64,000 nucleotides of DNA from Porites lobata (GCA_942486035.1 CALNXK010000308.1:177501-241500); one strand, 5' to 3'; shown: positions 1-12,960, counted from the first letter of the stretch. Notes: generated by a model not told the origin, from the letters alone. Numbers and translations: made by a program.

Positions 1-209
1 TAATTGACCAAAAATGTAATGACGCTCCTAAATGTAATACAAATTGGTAAAAAATATATACTGAATAAATTAAAACCTTCAAATGCTCTCAAAACCGTGT
101 TGCTCGAAAGAGCGCCACCCTAAATAAAAGTCGGACCCAAATAAGCGCCACGGTGCTCTTTCGAAAAAAATAAAAGATTTCATTTTTTCGAAATGTAACC
201 GCCCAGTTA
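1..209. other. Left flank without a gene
   Basis: AT-rich sequence with no supported gene. A short hairpin is visible: CGAAAGAGC near 104-112 faces GCTCTTTCG near 155-163, with GCGCCA beside both stems. It lies just outside the palindrome and may be the edge of another small repeat. Confidence 0.5.
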
Positions 210-2459
210 ATAAAACTCTTGTTGATCAAAATCCACCACAAAATCGTTTATTTGTTTGTTTGTTATTATTCTGCGAAATAAATATCATACCCTATAACTC
301 ATAATTAATTTCTTACAATATCTTCCATCCTTCCCCTCCACCCCCGCTACAAAAAAAAGAAAAAGAAATCCTTTCCTACTTGTGTATATATTAATAAAAC
401 AATTGACTACACTTGTGTATTAGTCAATCATTTGCCCCATGTAAGAGAATCCGGATTCCGGAATCCTAGAAAATTTTGCTGGTGGAATCCGGAATCCCAC
501 TAATGATTGAAAAAGAACCCAAGTTCCACTGACAAATACTGGAATACAGTAATTGGAATCCTGTCTCGATTCCCTTACATGAGGCGAAATCATCAAGAAA
601 CCAAAGCATGTATAAGTACCGTATTTACCTTCAGTGATCACGCTTACCTGAGCCTACAGGAACCAAAACGTCCCACGTTTCCTTTATCTCTTTCGACATT
701 TTCAAGTTCACCCCTCTGGATACTTTACCCTTACGGCGACCATGAAGCGGATTCTGGCATTTTCTTGAAGGACAATACTTTACTCCAAGTAAAACGCGAT
801 GCTTTGGGCAAATAACCATATCCTTACCCTCCTCGTCAAACAAACCGACGCACGCAAGTATCCACTCTCTCTCAGAGGCTACACATGATTGTGTTGTTTG
901 CAATTCTCTCAAGTGCGCCTTTACATCACTGACGCAAGAATTCAAAGGAAAAAACTGTGTACGATCGGGGTATCTAGTTGATACGTCACACTCACTGGTA
1001 CAGTGCACGGCAAAAGAGCACGAGAACTGCGACATCCTTTTTAACGAAAGACCTTTTCACCTCTACATCGTATACCTCTAACCGATCGGTGCATGTGAGG
1101 AACACTTTGAAATATCCATGCGCATGCACGCTTTTTCCAATCAACGGTCTATTTATAGAAAGCGTGTGAATCTCAACACTGGGCTGTTAGGTCTATTACA
1201 TATCCTAAGCCCGAATTCAACATTTACGATCGCCGAACCTTTATACAGGTAAAAACTCCGTTTATAAAGAAGAAAACAAAACAACTGAATTCGTTCGCGT
1301 CAATTTGTATCTTAAAAGCGAAAGTTTGTTCTGTTTGTAGTTATTATGGAAAATCGAATCAAGCTATCAAATTACAAAGATGTATGCGCTTGCCAGGAAG
1401 TAATTTCCAGAGATTAGAAAAAAAGAAGAGTTTTCTGTATCAAGATGCAATGTGGCGTGCAAGTTTCAAGCAATTGTACTATTCCTTTGCTAGACGAACA
1501 AAAGCAAATTTTATTATACAATCACTCTAAAGTTCAAATACAGACAATGTAAGCATTTTGATAGTGTTCTGTCACAGAACACTATTAAAATGCTTACATT
1601 GACTCAGGTGTTTGACTTAGCGAAGAGTAAATTTCGTCACGAAGTTCACTTATACAATAATAGAGGTCGCCGATTCTTATTTTCATGGCTTAGGACAAAC
1701 AAAAGCTTTTGAATTGGTTCAATTTTATTAAAGTTTATAGTGTGTAACCATTTTGAGGCATTTTCTGTCTGTTGCTACGTTATCATTACCGAATTAGCGT
1801 GCTATAATGAAAGAAAAAAAAAGATTGACGTGGGTACTCTGTAGTGGGCCCTATTTTTATTTAGGCAATTAGATAGAAATGGTTCTATTTCATTAAAGTG
1901 TATGGCGTGTAATCATTTTGTGGCATTGTCTGTCCGTTTCTATGCGATAATTACCGAATTAGCGCGTTATAATGAAAACAAAATTGACACTGGTACCCTT
2001 GCAGATAATGTTAGTATGAAGTCGCGCCTTCTAGAGGGTATGCTCCGTTTTTGAAGCATGCTCCGGCATTGGAGATATTTTGGCCTAAACTTTGGATATT
2101 TCAACAGTTTTCACTATTGGGTGAGAGGGGGGAGATGACTTGTGTCATAGGAACTTGTCGTAGAAGAACGAAACAGTTACAATAAATTGTCTTTGGGTAG
2201 GATAACATTCACTGAAAATATGAAAAGATTTGGTGGAATTCTTTTAGCAGTAGAGCTTTATACTTTTGACCAATTTTTAGGTGTTTCTTAGTCATTTTTT
2301 AAAAAAAACCAGGGGGGTGGTCAACTCCCCCCGGTTTCGACCAAATTTTCTTAAACTTAGAGTGAAGTAATTTTGGGTAGACCCCTTCAAACTGGCCAAG
2401 TTTCATCGAAATCAGTTAGATGGCTTGCGCCGCCCCTGCCTGGTCCTATCGTGGATGCA
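210..2459 (-). repeat. Left arm of a 4.7-kb palindrome
   Basis: This arm reads as the reverse complement of 2500-4935 over almost its whole length, with only scattered substitutions where compared by eye. The inner edge is sharp: GTGGATGCA at 2451-2459 faces TGCATCCAC at 2500-2508 across a 40-base loop. The outer edge fades near 210-230. The arm contains an inverted copy of exon 1 of the gene at 4101-8498 and two diverged direct copies of a ~190-bp segment (about 1740-1990). It also has its own extra hairpin at about 1549-1610, where the right arm has only one stem. Confidence 0.93.
648..1035 (-). pseudogene. Inverted copy of exon 1 of the palindrome-borne gene
   Basis: An open frame of about 130 codons starts at the ATG at 1035-1033 and ends at a splice donor (CAG then GTAAGC) after base 648. 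It encodes the same cysteine-rich N-terminus as the exon in the right arm, including CPKHRVLLGVKYC and VPVGSG. Unlike the right-arm copy it has no frameshift at the FFPLNSC position, so it preserves the better version of the exon. No downstream exons follow at lower coordinates because the palindrome arm ends at about 210, so it is an orphan exon. Confidence 0.75.
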
Positions 2460-2499
2460 TTCTTAAAATTCAGTTACTTTGTCGGTAGTCGGTTAAGAG

Positions 2500-4935
2500 T
2501 GCATCCACGATAGGACCAGGCAGGGGCGGCACAAGCCATCCAACCGATTTCGATGAAACTTGGCCAGTTTGAAGGGTTCCACCCAAAACTAATTCACTAT
2601 AAGTTTAAGGAAATTTGGTTGAAACCGGGGGGAGTTGACCACCCCCTTTTTTTTTTGGAAAAAAATGACCAAAAAACATTTAAAAATTGGTCAAAAGTAT
2701 AAAGCTCTACCGCTAAAAGAATTCCACTATATCTTTTCATATTTTTAGTGAATGTTATTCTACCCAAATACAATTTATTGTAAATGTTTCGTTCTTCTAC
2801 GACAAGTTCCTATGACACAAGTCATCTCAGCCAAGACTTCAATAGTGAAAACTGTTGAAATATTCAAAGTTTAGGTCAAAATATCTCCAATGCCGGAGCA
2901 TGCTTCTAAAAACGGAGAATACCGTTTAGAAGGCGGGACTTCATACTAACATTATCTGCAAAAAAATCTTTGGGCACTCATTTAATTATTCCACAGGAAG
3001 ACTGCAAACACGTAGTCCACCACAGGGTACCAGTGTCAATTTTGTTTTCATTATAACGCGCTAATTCAGTAATTATCGCACAGCAACAGACAGACAATGC
3101 CACAAAATGATTACACGCTATACACTTTAATGAAATAGAACCATTTCTATCTAATCGCCTAAATAAAAAAAGGGCCCACCACGTGGTACCCACGTCAATC
3201 TTTTTTGTTCTTTCGATATAACGCGCTAATTTGGTAATGATAACGTAGCAACAGACAGAAAATGCCTCAAAATGGATACACACTATAAACTTCAATGAAA
3301 TTGAACCATTTTAAAAGCTTTTGTTTGTCCTAAGCCATGAAAATAAGAATCGGCAGCCTTACGATGACCTCTATTATTGTATAAGTGAACTTGACGAAAT
3401 CTACTCTTCGCTAAGTCAAACACCTGAGTCACAGAACACTATTAAAATGCTTACATTGTCTGTATTTGAACTTTAGAATGATTGTATAATAAAATTTGCT
3501 TTTGTTCGTCTAGTAAAGGAATAGTACAATTGCTAGAAACATGCACGCCACATTGCATCTTGATACAGAAAACGTTATCCAAAAGAATTCCCTTTTCTGA
3601 AAATAAATTGATTTGCTTGCGACTCAATATCGGTTGCCTAATAAGCCTGAAAAGGAGAAAAAATGGAGAAAAGCGTTTGGCTGTTTACAGCCAAAAGCTT
3701 CTTTCTTTTCTAATCCCTGGAAATTACTTCCTGGCAAGCGCATACATCTTTGTAATTTGATAGCTTGATTCGATTTTCCATAATAACTACAAACAGAACA
3801 AACTTTCGCTTTAAAGATACAAATTGACGCGAACGAATTCAGTTGTTTTGTTTTCTTCTTTATAAACGGAGTTTTTACATGTATAAAGGTTCGGCGATCG
3901 TAAATGTTGAATTCGGGCTTAGGATATGTAATAGACCTAACAGCCCAGTGTTGAGATTCACACGCTTTCTATAAATAGACCGTTGATTGGAAAAAGCGTG
4001 CATGCGCATGGATATTTCAAAGTGTTCCTCACATGCACCGATCGGTTAGAGGTATACGATGTAGAGGTGAAAAAGTTGAAAAGGCCTCTCGTTATAAAGG
4101 ATGTCGCAGTTCTCGTGCTCTTTTGCCGTGCACTGTACCAGTGAGTGTGACGTATCAACTAGATACCCCGATCGTACACAGTTTTTTCCTTGAATTCTTG
4201 CGTCAGTGATGTAAAGGCGCACTTGAGAGAATTGCAAACAACACAATCATGTGTAGCCTCTGAGAGAGAGCTGATACTTGCGTGTGTCGGTTTGTTTGAC
4301 GAGGAGGGTAAGGATATGGTTATTTGCCCAAAGCATCGCGTTTTACTTGGAGTAAAGTATTGTCTTTCAAGAAAATGCCAGCATCCGCTTCATGGTCGCC
4401 GTAAGGGTAAAGTATCTAGAGGGGTGAACTTGAAAATGTCGAAAGAGATAAAGGAAACGTGGGACGTTTTGGTTCCTGTAGGCTCAGGTAAGCGTGATCA
4501 CTGAAGGTAAATACGGTACATATACATGCTTTGGTTTCTTGATGATTTCGCCTCATGTAAGGGAATCAAGACAGGATTCCAATTACTGTATTCCAGTATT
4601 TGTCAGTGGAACTTGGGTTCTTTTTCAATCATTAGTGGGATTCCGGATTCCACTAGCAAAATTTTCTAGGATTCCGGAATCCGGATTCTCTTACATGGGG
4701 CAAATGATTGACTAATACACAAGTTTAGTCAATTGTTTTATTAATATATACACAAGTGGGAAGGGAGTTTTTTTTTCTTTCTTTTTTTTTGTGGTGGGGG
4801 TGGGAGGAAAGGATGGAAGATATTGTAAGAAATTAATTATGAGTTATAGGGTATGATATTTATTTCGCAAAAGAATAACAAACAAATAAACAAATAAGGG
4901 ATTGTGTGGTGAATTTTGATCTACAAGAGTTTTCT
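2500..4935 (+). repeat. Right arm of the 4.7-kb palindrome
   Basis: Inverted partner of 210-2459. It is contiguous with the downstream exons of the gene at 4101-8498, so it is probably the original orientation and the left arm the inverted copy. Relative to the left arm it holds about 120-150 extra bases near 3570-3695. The 40-base spacer at 2460-2499 is the centre of symmetry. Confidence 0.93.
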
Positions 4936-7900
4936 TTTATTTTGAAATTTACCAGGTCAATTTGCCCTTCCGTTGTTTTTCTCTTTGTATCTTAACTAGT
5001 TACCTTCTAACAGTAGCCCACAGTTATAGCTTCCTGTTTCTAATCGGTCATTTTTCCCCACGAGGGGCGGGGGATAGGGCAATTCTCAAAAGTTACAATG
5101 ACTATACAGAAATTTTTTTTTGCAAAACCTCAGGGCCAGGCCTTTTAATATAGATCCCGGTGTCAATTAAGAATGAGTGTTCTAGAAGGGGGCGTGAAAA
5201 TAAGCGCTTCACTGAAAAATTATCAGATTTTTGTTTAAATTTAAAATCCGCAATGGAATTGCCGCTAATTATACATTTAGTGATGGCCTACGCTGGCCTA
5301 CTACATCGCGCGGACTTCTAGTATTTTCTACAGCACTAATCACTAATACTTCCAACAGGGTCAAATTTACAACCCCAATTTCAGAAGAAGAGGTTTCTGT
5401 TTCCTCAGGTATATGTTTTTTTTAAAGGTGGAGCCCTCTGGGGCCTCCTTTTGACTAGGAATGGCGGCACAAACCTGTTTAGAATCTAGCTTGTAAAATC
5501 CCTCCCTCTAGGAAATATTAGAATGCCTAAATAGATGCAGGCAAGCCGTTTATCGCTTGGGAAAAGTTCCAAACAATTTGTTCTATCCAGCCTGTTACCA
5601 CAAACTAACAAATCATAATGCTACCAAAACTCATTTTAGGTTTATTCTTGTAGGCAGGGGTTTGTAGACAATGCCGTGGTGACCATCTAAGAACTGTAGG
5701 TTCTACTGACGCGGACTCCGAAGTGCAAGATCCCGGACTGGCGTCCACGTCTCACCCAGAGCCTCAGATTCACGAACCTTCATGTTCTACGGAGTCCGCA
5801 GAGGAAATAGTACAGCCACCACAGTTACTACCGCCTGCTACAGAAGAATCGGAACAATTGTCTGCTGCCCCTGTCCTTCAAGTAAGATTCCAAGAAGATC
5901 TCATTAGTGAGGTAAGTTCTTCTTCGGCAGTGTGTGAATGAGTTTACTGATTTCAAAGGGGCGGGACGTTTGCGTCACTTGCTTTGTAACTGTTGTCATA
6001 ATCCACTGATCTTTAGAACAAATCAGAGAAGGAGGGAGAGGGGTCGTTGTTGCTTGATGTATTGGGCATAATGTTGGTTCTCACACTAATTTGCATAGAC
6101 TTTGAATAAAATCAGAATTCGTTAAAACTAGTTGTTATACTCAGAGTCACCATATGGTTGAGTCATAAAATTGTCTCCTCTCAAAGAATGCCTGTCTTCG
6201 AGTATGCTTTGCGGTCGTGGTTTCGAATGTTGCTCACTCTTATTTATCGAATTTCAATTTCAATGTCAATTTGATAAAATATAATAACCAATAACTCGTA
6301 ACAATTACTATTCAAAGCTCATTCTACTCCTGTTATTAATCTTAGAAAGGTTTGAGCAGATTCGTATAGCGTTCATAAACAAAGCCAACGGGCGCAAAGC
6401 ATACCGGCCAACAGGAATTCTTTAATGTAAAACTTGTGCACGCTGACTATACGGTAATAATGCCAAACTGATGGAATAATTAGATATTTCCTAGATACAG
6501 CTTTTTTCTCTTCCAGCATAACGATCGCGACTCAGACCCCAGCGACCGCCATTTAGACGCTTTGTCGCGGACGTCGTCTGGATCCCAAGAGTCTCTTGGC
6601 GCAGCAGAGACGTCGGCAGAATGGCAGCCCACCCCTCAAATACAGCACCGCCTTTACTACCTTAATAATTTCCTCAGAATGGCTACTGGAGGCAGGGTCA
6701 GCTCGGTGAGGTCACAGTGTCAATGTGACGTTCTTACTATGTCATCCAGAACCCAGCGCTACTACCGGAAAAAAGCGGAGCAGGCTATCGAAGGCGTCCT
6801 TGAATCCATTGCCCCTGGCAACGCCTCCTGGCTCTACCACCAAGTCATGCAACGGCGGATTCATTTACAAGCGTCCGAGGGTATAGTCGAAGACACGCTG
6901 GTTGCCAGACTGGTGATTCTGTATGAGGAAGCCGCCTATTGGTACACGAGACAGCAGATCCTGTCGCTTTTCGTGAGCGACTACTCGAAGAGCGAGCTAT
7001 TGGCTTTGATTCCGGGTCTCTCAAAATGGAGAATCGACGAGGCAAGGAAGCACGCTTTCCAAACTAAGCCAGGAAAACCCATTGACCCACCAAGGATCAC
7101 CAGATGCCGTTTGGATGCTGTGAAAGTTGACCACTTTCTTGACTTCTTGTCCAGTCCATCAATTCTCTAAGATGTGGCATATGGCACCCGAACTCTTAAA
7201 CTGGAGAGTGGAGAGAGCTTAGAAATCCCGAACATGATGCGCACAGTTATATCCTCCCACCTAGTGCGCATGTACCTGAACTTTTGTGTAGAGTCCAATT
7301 TTGAGCCTCTCGGACGTTCCACGCTCTTTGATATAATCAAGGTACGAATTATAAAACGTTCGTAAAGGACGAATTTTGATCAGGCTTAATTGTAGTTGTA
7401 GTGGTGGTATAGTGGTAGTAATGGTTTGCATTTAGAATTAGTTTGAAACCAAAGCATTTTTGTTTCTGTTCAGGTTTGTGGGGCTTCACTAAAGAAATCG
7501 TTAGCCGGTCTTGATAGCACTCAGACAGATAGGGTACAGGCGGTCACCACTTTTGAAGACATCACTCATCAGCTCAAACAAGCCGGTGAGATACAAACAC
7601 CTCCCATTATTACTGTAGGTGCACGAGTTGTCACAACTTTTGATAAGCTGACGGAGTATCAATTTTTATTATTGTGTGTATTGTTTCTATCATAGGACTG
7701 GATAGCACAATGGCCGATAGCATTCTAATGCGACTCAAAGAAGGTCGGCAGTATCTGAAGACGGATTTCAAGATCCACACACCTAGAGATTCCCCGTGTG
7801 CAGATCACTGCAGAGTGTTCGCCCTCAGTAGGACAGAGCAAGAGTACAACGGTCAGTGCCAACATCAGCATACCATCACCTGTGACCGATGCGAAGACCT

Positions 7901-8498
7901 AAAGAATGCTGTCTCAGATCTGCAACTAGCGTTGGATTCAGGTGAAGTACATCTAAGGTAAGAACATCTTTGTGACAGAAAAGCAGAGTTTAGCATTTAT
8001 TGTCAACTAACAACCTAATCCCCAGGGCGCTCTATATGAGTTTAGAAATTTTAAATTGCTTTGGGTGGTTCTAAACCTAATGAACATATGTTTTAAATGA
8101 AACGCAGTTTACGAAAAAAAGTGAGAGAGGCATCATTATTTTTTGATAAAACGGCTCCAAAGAAAAATTTCTGAGGCTATCGTGCCGTGATGTTGACAAG
8201 CTCTACTCTTTCCCTTTTTAGTCCTGATAAACGAGAGGGGTTACAGCATGATTTGAGCTGCGCTGCGCCGAGCACAGAAGATTGGAAGTCGCACGTTCTC
8301 CGTTCAGTTCACCAGGATGCGGCCAAGAGCGAATTTGTTGATAGCCTGAAACCATCACAGGTGCTGCTAATAATGGACTGGGCGATGAAGTTTATTCCAA
8401 CCAGCTTTCGCAAAACGCAGCGCGACTGGTTTGGAAAGAAGGGGAAGTCCTGGCATCTCTCGGTGGCCATCACTAAAGCAGAAGATGGAACAATTGAG
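4101..8498 (+). pseudogene. Unclassified, probably transposon-encoded protein; six exons, broken and 3'-truncated
   Basis: Six exons join with consistent phase: 4101-4487, 5658-5911, 6517-7341, 7474-7585, 7696-7957 and 8222-8498, each with GT-AG borders. The product is cysteine/histidine-rich at the N-terminus (CPKHRVLLGVKYC, then CRQCRGDH across the exon 1/2 junction), then an acidic Ser/Pro linker. The central region includes VAYGTRTLKL and FDIIK, followed by a second Cys/His cluster (CADHC, CQHQHTITCDRC). The last exon has MDWAMKF and RDWFGKKG. I recall this layout as a repeated, uncharacterised animal protein family. The MDWAMKF aspartate could be the first acidic residue of an RNase-H-fold transposase, but that is inference. 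Defects: one T is missing near 4187 compared with the left-arm copy; a TAA at 7168-7170 interrupts an otherwise continuous frame, probably from CAA; and after a good donor at 8498 no further exon exists before the opposite-strand pseudogene. Confidence 0.7.
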
Positions 8499-8744
8499 GT
8501 AGAAATCATGTGCCTTCTCTTCTGTCTTTATCGCTCACTGACCACTGTAAACTAGTTTCTCGTGAGCGCGGTCTTTGTTGCGCTAACCGATTGCAAAATT
8601 GGATAACTGATAAGAATGCCAGGCCGAGAAAAGACGTGAAAGCTTAAATTCCTAACAGTGAATTTCAACATTTCATTGCTTTCGGCACTTATATAAAGAT
8701 AAAACGTTGGCGACGCACGTAAGCGCGCACAAAAGCTCATGAGC
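8499..8744. other. Junction between two truncated genes
   Basis: About 245 bases separate the last recognisable exon of the plus-strand gene from the point where the minus-strand beta-helix homology stops. No gene or transposon end is evident. Both genes lose their 3' ends here, so the segment probably marks a rearrangement or deletion breakpoint. Confidence 0.5.
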
Positions 8745-11589
8745 CAGAGGACACATGGTAAACTTAAGCTTTGGCGGAGTAAGCTGTTCTTGAAAACCCC
8801 AAAAGTTTGGTTCAGCGATTATATTTTGAGAACAGTTTGCACCAAATGGGCATGGAAGACACTGAAATCCTGGCACCACACGATACCCAACAGCACGACC
8901 ACGCTGGAGACTGTAGGAATTGCCTTTACAGGCTGAACCGCTAAACTGCCAAGTACTGAGCGAGTCTGACTCATCTGTTATGTTTAGAATGCCCAGCCTG
9001 CTCCCAACAGGACAATTATAATTTGTTAAGTTGTTGGTTCCCAAGTCTATCAGCTTTCCATTCTTCATCAGTATAAAGGGGCCGGTACTGCCATAAGGTC
9101 TGACATCTACCGTGGTATTGTATAACTTAAGACTTAAGATGTTTTCCGCTTCAAGAAACGAAGTATCTGGTAAAATAATCTTATGCCTTTTAAATTCATT
9201 CATTATCTGTATAAAGAGGGTGTCTTGTATTGTTAAGCTTGTTAAACCAAAGACTGAGTGAATATGTCCACTTCGCAATCTAGCAAAGTTATCAATGAAA
9301 GAACAATTATAAAATGCTGCTTTTCCAACACCCAAATATATAGCACCGCCAAATGGTGCAGTATTTCTTTCAAAGACGGAGTCTTCGATGGAAAGGTGAG
9401 TATCTTCTTTGGATCCATCTTTTTTTTGTGTTTTCGTATCACTCTTACTACATTCTTGAACCTTAATACCTGTGTGTCCATACGAAGACGGCGAAGACAC
9501 TCTTAGGGCTCCTCCACTCCCAGAAGAACAGTAATTGTTTTGGAAACGAGACATTTTAATAAAGATACTTACCGTTACGGTGTTACCTGTAACAAGATTG
9601 ACAGCACCAACATTGTATGTGGCTGAGCAGTTGTTAAAAGTCGAGTTAACTACAGAGATGGAGAGAAAAACCAGACCCGTTTGAATCAGAAATGCTCCCC
9701 CGGAGTAGCTTGCAGCAAAATTGTTCTCAAAAACAGAAGTCATAACTTGAAGACTATTTACATCACCGATTATCCAAAACGCACCACCATAACCTGCAAA
9801 GTTATTAGAAAATCGCGAGTTTTGCACTTGAATACTACTGTCGTAGATAACGGCAGCACCTTCAAATTTTTCAATAGCTCTGTTGTTTTCCATAAAGACG
9901 TGCCTGAACACGAGGAGACTTGGAACATTCAGTGAGAGCCATAAAGCACCACCTTGACGAGCATGATTTTTTAGGAACGTACAGTACTCTAAAGTCATTT
10001 GGCTGGTGTTCCCGTTCAAATCCTGTTCAGATTTTGAATTGTAAACCCAGATAGCCCCACCTCCGAACCCGAATTCCATACCGTTAGAGATAAAACGGCT
10101 TTTATTCAGGCTAATTTTCGTATTGGTATCATAAATCAGGTACAATGCACCACCCTCTATATTAGCACTGCATCCTGTAAAATTGGAACTTTCAATTGTT
10201 AAGAGCAAACCAATATCTTTAGGATATGCGCTCGGTAAATTCGATTTTGTTTCGATATAAATTGCTCCACCGTATCCAGCAGTGCATTCCGTAAAGGCAG
10301 ACTGACTTAGTCGCAATGATGACTCTGAGGCACTAATAAACACCGCTCCTCCACTTCCGTCATTTGTTGCTTTATTGCCGTAGAAAGTGCTATCCTCAAT
10401 GCTTGCATTAACATCATTGGAGGATTCTATACTGAAAGCTCCTGCTTGGGCAGCAGTTGTGTCAATAAATAATGACTTGGAGACTTTAAGCCTGCAAAGA
10501 AAAGCACCAAGCAGCGATGCAACTCCACCTCTTCCTTTGGAATTGTGACCAAAAAAACGCGAGTTGAAGATTTCAAATGAAATGTTTGACGCAGTCACAT
10601 GGAATAAACGTGCATGTTCACTTCTGAAGTTACTGGAATTGACCAAAAAATGTACATCATCAGTAGAGACAACGTATTCACCACCGAGGAAACCTCCCAG
10701 AGTCTCTAAGACTGTTGACGATGGCGCGTTTTCGCTAATTGTCATGTTCTGAAGGTATATGTTCTGTCTGCCATTGTTAATGTTTAGAAAGAAGACATGA
10801 TCCTGAACTGAAGTTGTTGTTGGAGAATATCACATTATCCAGTGTGATATTGCAGCTAACGGTCTGTATACTGGACTCAGGTTTGTAGAACGAGATACAT
10901 CCGCCTCTGTCTACACAAAGATTGCCATCGAACGAGGAATTTGAAAGCTTGAATATTAATTGGATATTTGGCGATAAGCTCATTTCACTTTGGAAAACTA
11001 TTGAAATGCACCTACGGTTTTTAGAGAATGTCGAATTTGTAACCAGCATCTTCGAGAACGCACTGTAACGAATAACAATTTCCACGCTCTGATTACTACC
11101 TTGGAACTTACGACCACTGATATGAACAGAGGAATCTTGAACATATACAAGGCTTTCAGTAAATAAAAGTCCTGATATAGTTATATTCGTGTCCTCCGCG
11201 CTATCAGAGCCATTGAACACCAACCCTGTTTCTTCGAAACAACGTATCTGAGGCATGGGATTAGCAGAACCAATCAGTGATAGAGTCCTGTTGATGTATA
11301 TTCCCGGATGCTGTGACGTTCCTGATTGACAAGTATAAGGGTATCTGTCAGTGTTGTTACCGTCAATGTGAATTGTATCTCCTATTGACGCTAACATGAC
11401 AGTTTGCCCAATGGTTTTGCAAGGGTTCGATTGATCACAAGACCATTCATCATTACCAGAGCGAGAGACGTACAAGCTTTTTCCTTCAACAACATTCGCT
11501 GCAAAGTTGCCAGAAATAGAATTATGCTATTTGAGTCAGAGAGACAAGCGACAAGAAAGTACGCTAATCCAATCCAACAGAAAACACAT
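8745..11589 (-). pseudogene. Beta-helix (pmp-like) receptor ectodomain, 3'-truncated and frame-broken
   Basis: Two long minus-strand frames (about 11515-10785 and about 10785-8745) encode one ectodomain. It begins with SLYVSRSGNDEWSC and a CKTIGQTV segment. The body has at least nine GGA(I/V/L/F) turns, such as GGAVFIS, GGAIYIE, GGALYLI, GGAFWII and GGAIYLG, each near an F-x-x-N type element. These are the hallmarks of right-handed beta-helix repeats of the Chlamydia polymorphic-membrane-protein type. It ends in a CLPCPFGANC cysteine module. The frames are offset near 10783-10797 with no splice signals, a net +1 or -2 change. A hydrophobic stretch from the ATG at 11589 looks like a signal peptide but needs further shifts near 11520-11545 to connect. 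Homology stops at MCPL (about 8745), before the expected cysteine and membrane region. A second family member lies at 57106-60532 but upstream in transcription order, so this is a separate paralogue. Confidence 0.82.
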
Positions 11590-12960
11590 CAAGTTTAAAG
11601 ATAAAATGCGCAAAAGACAAAACAAAACAAAAAGAGAATATTTCGTCGCGAAGGCTAACCTCATTTTGTTATCCGCGATCGGTTGACCGCTTTTATCCTC
11701 AACCCGCGATCCGCTATCATATCCACTGCTGCGGGATTTAAGGGCGAGAGCAAGTCCCGGGGGTCTGCTACTCAACAACGTATTATACGGGAAGGCTCCA
11801 CCCTGAGGTTCAACCACGTATCTTTTTATGTACCATTTTTGACAGAATAAGTTCTTCTTTCGTACACGTTCTATTAACAGATAGTACCCCTTTCACATCC
11901 TAGTTTACAACTTTACTTTCCTAGCTTTTAACTGACGCAAATTCAGCGTCTTTTTAATAACAATAAATCACTAGACTAGGACGTTTTCTTGTCTCTTTCC
12001 ACATCAATAAAATGCGTCTGTTAGCCCTTTTTGCTCCTTTTACAGACAAAATGTCAGATTTCTCTACCGTTCTATATACTTCAACTAACGAAATCCCTAC
12101 CCTTTCATGTACTCAAAGTCCGAATAAGGTACCCTTTTCGGGCTGAGCCTTCTGTTTTGGCCACAATAGGGAGTGCCCCTGGGGGGAACGAGTCAAATTG
12201 TAGCCAATTCACAGGTCTTCACAGACCCTTATTTTCTCGTTGAGAGATCGTCGAGCGCGTTTCATCTGGCGTTTGAAAATAAAAACCGTAGGATATCAAA
12301 TTGTTCAAAAAAGAAGAAGAAGAAGAAGGGAGAAAAAAGACTCTAAACGGGCTAAATTGCTAAAAAATACTACCGAGAACGTAGCCTGCGAATAATAATC
12401 TCGGGCGTCCGCAACACAGCCTAGCCATCCGCCATCCACAGGTATCCGCACTTACAGACACTTCAAAATCGCGAGATGTATTTTCATTTCAAAAACATAT
12501 CTTACATACCAACTAGCATCAAAAATAAAATTGTTGCAGAGATGATTCGATAGATAAAAGGTACTAAAATCTAAAAAAATATGTACGATCATGAAGGCAA
12601 ATACATTTAAAAAATAAGATTCAAGTTAACAGTCATCTACTTAGCAAAAAATTCAAGACTTATCAGTAGCGTTTTACACTCAGCTGGGAAAAATCAATAT
12701 CATCACACAAAAGTAATAGACCGGCAATGCTGCTAGACCAATGCGCGCCTGTAAATATACGCGTCTTCTTGTCCAGCATTCTAACAAAAAAAGCAACTGT
12801 GATTGTTAATTATAATTGCAAAAGCTTGCAATAACCTTGCTGGATTTTTATTCAGGCCTAAGTGTGAGGAAAAACGCAGCAAAGTGAAATACAGCGCTTG
12901 AGTCAGACCAACAGTCGCGAGCGAACCGGACATAGTTCACGAGAGGCTATCTTTAAAACA
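11590..12960. other. Intergenic region with no supported gene
   Basis: AT-rich DNA between the beta-helix pseudogene and the minisatellite. It contains a short AAG-type microsatellite near 12308-12330. Short open frames here have no recognisable motif. It could include the promoter of the beta-helix gene, but no core element stands out. Confidence 0.5.

Noticed and set aside
3958..4246. Minus-strand frames in the right palindrome arm
   Set aside because: They are antisense shadows of exon 1 and its 5' flank and recur only because of the palindrome.
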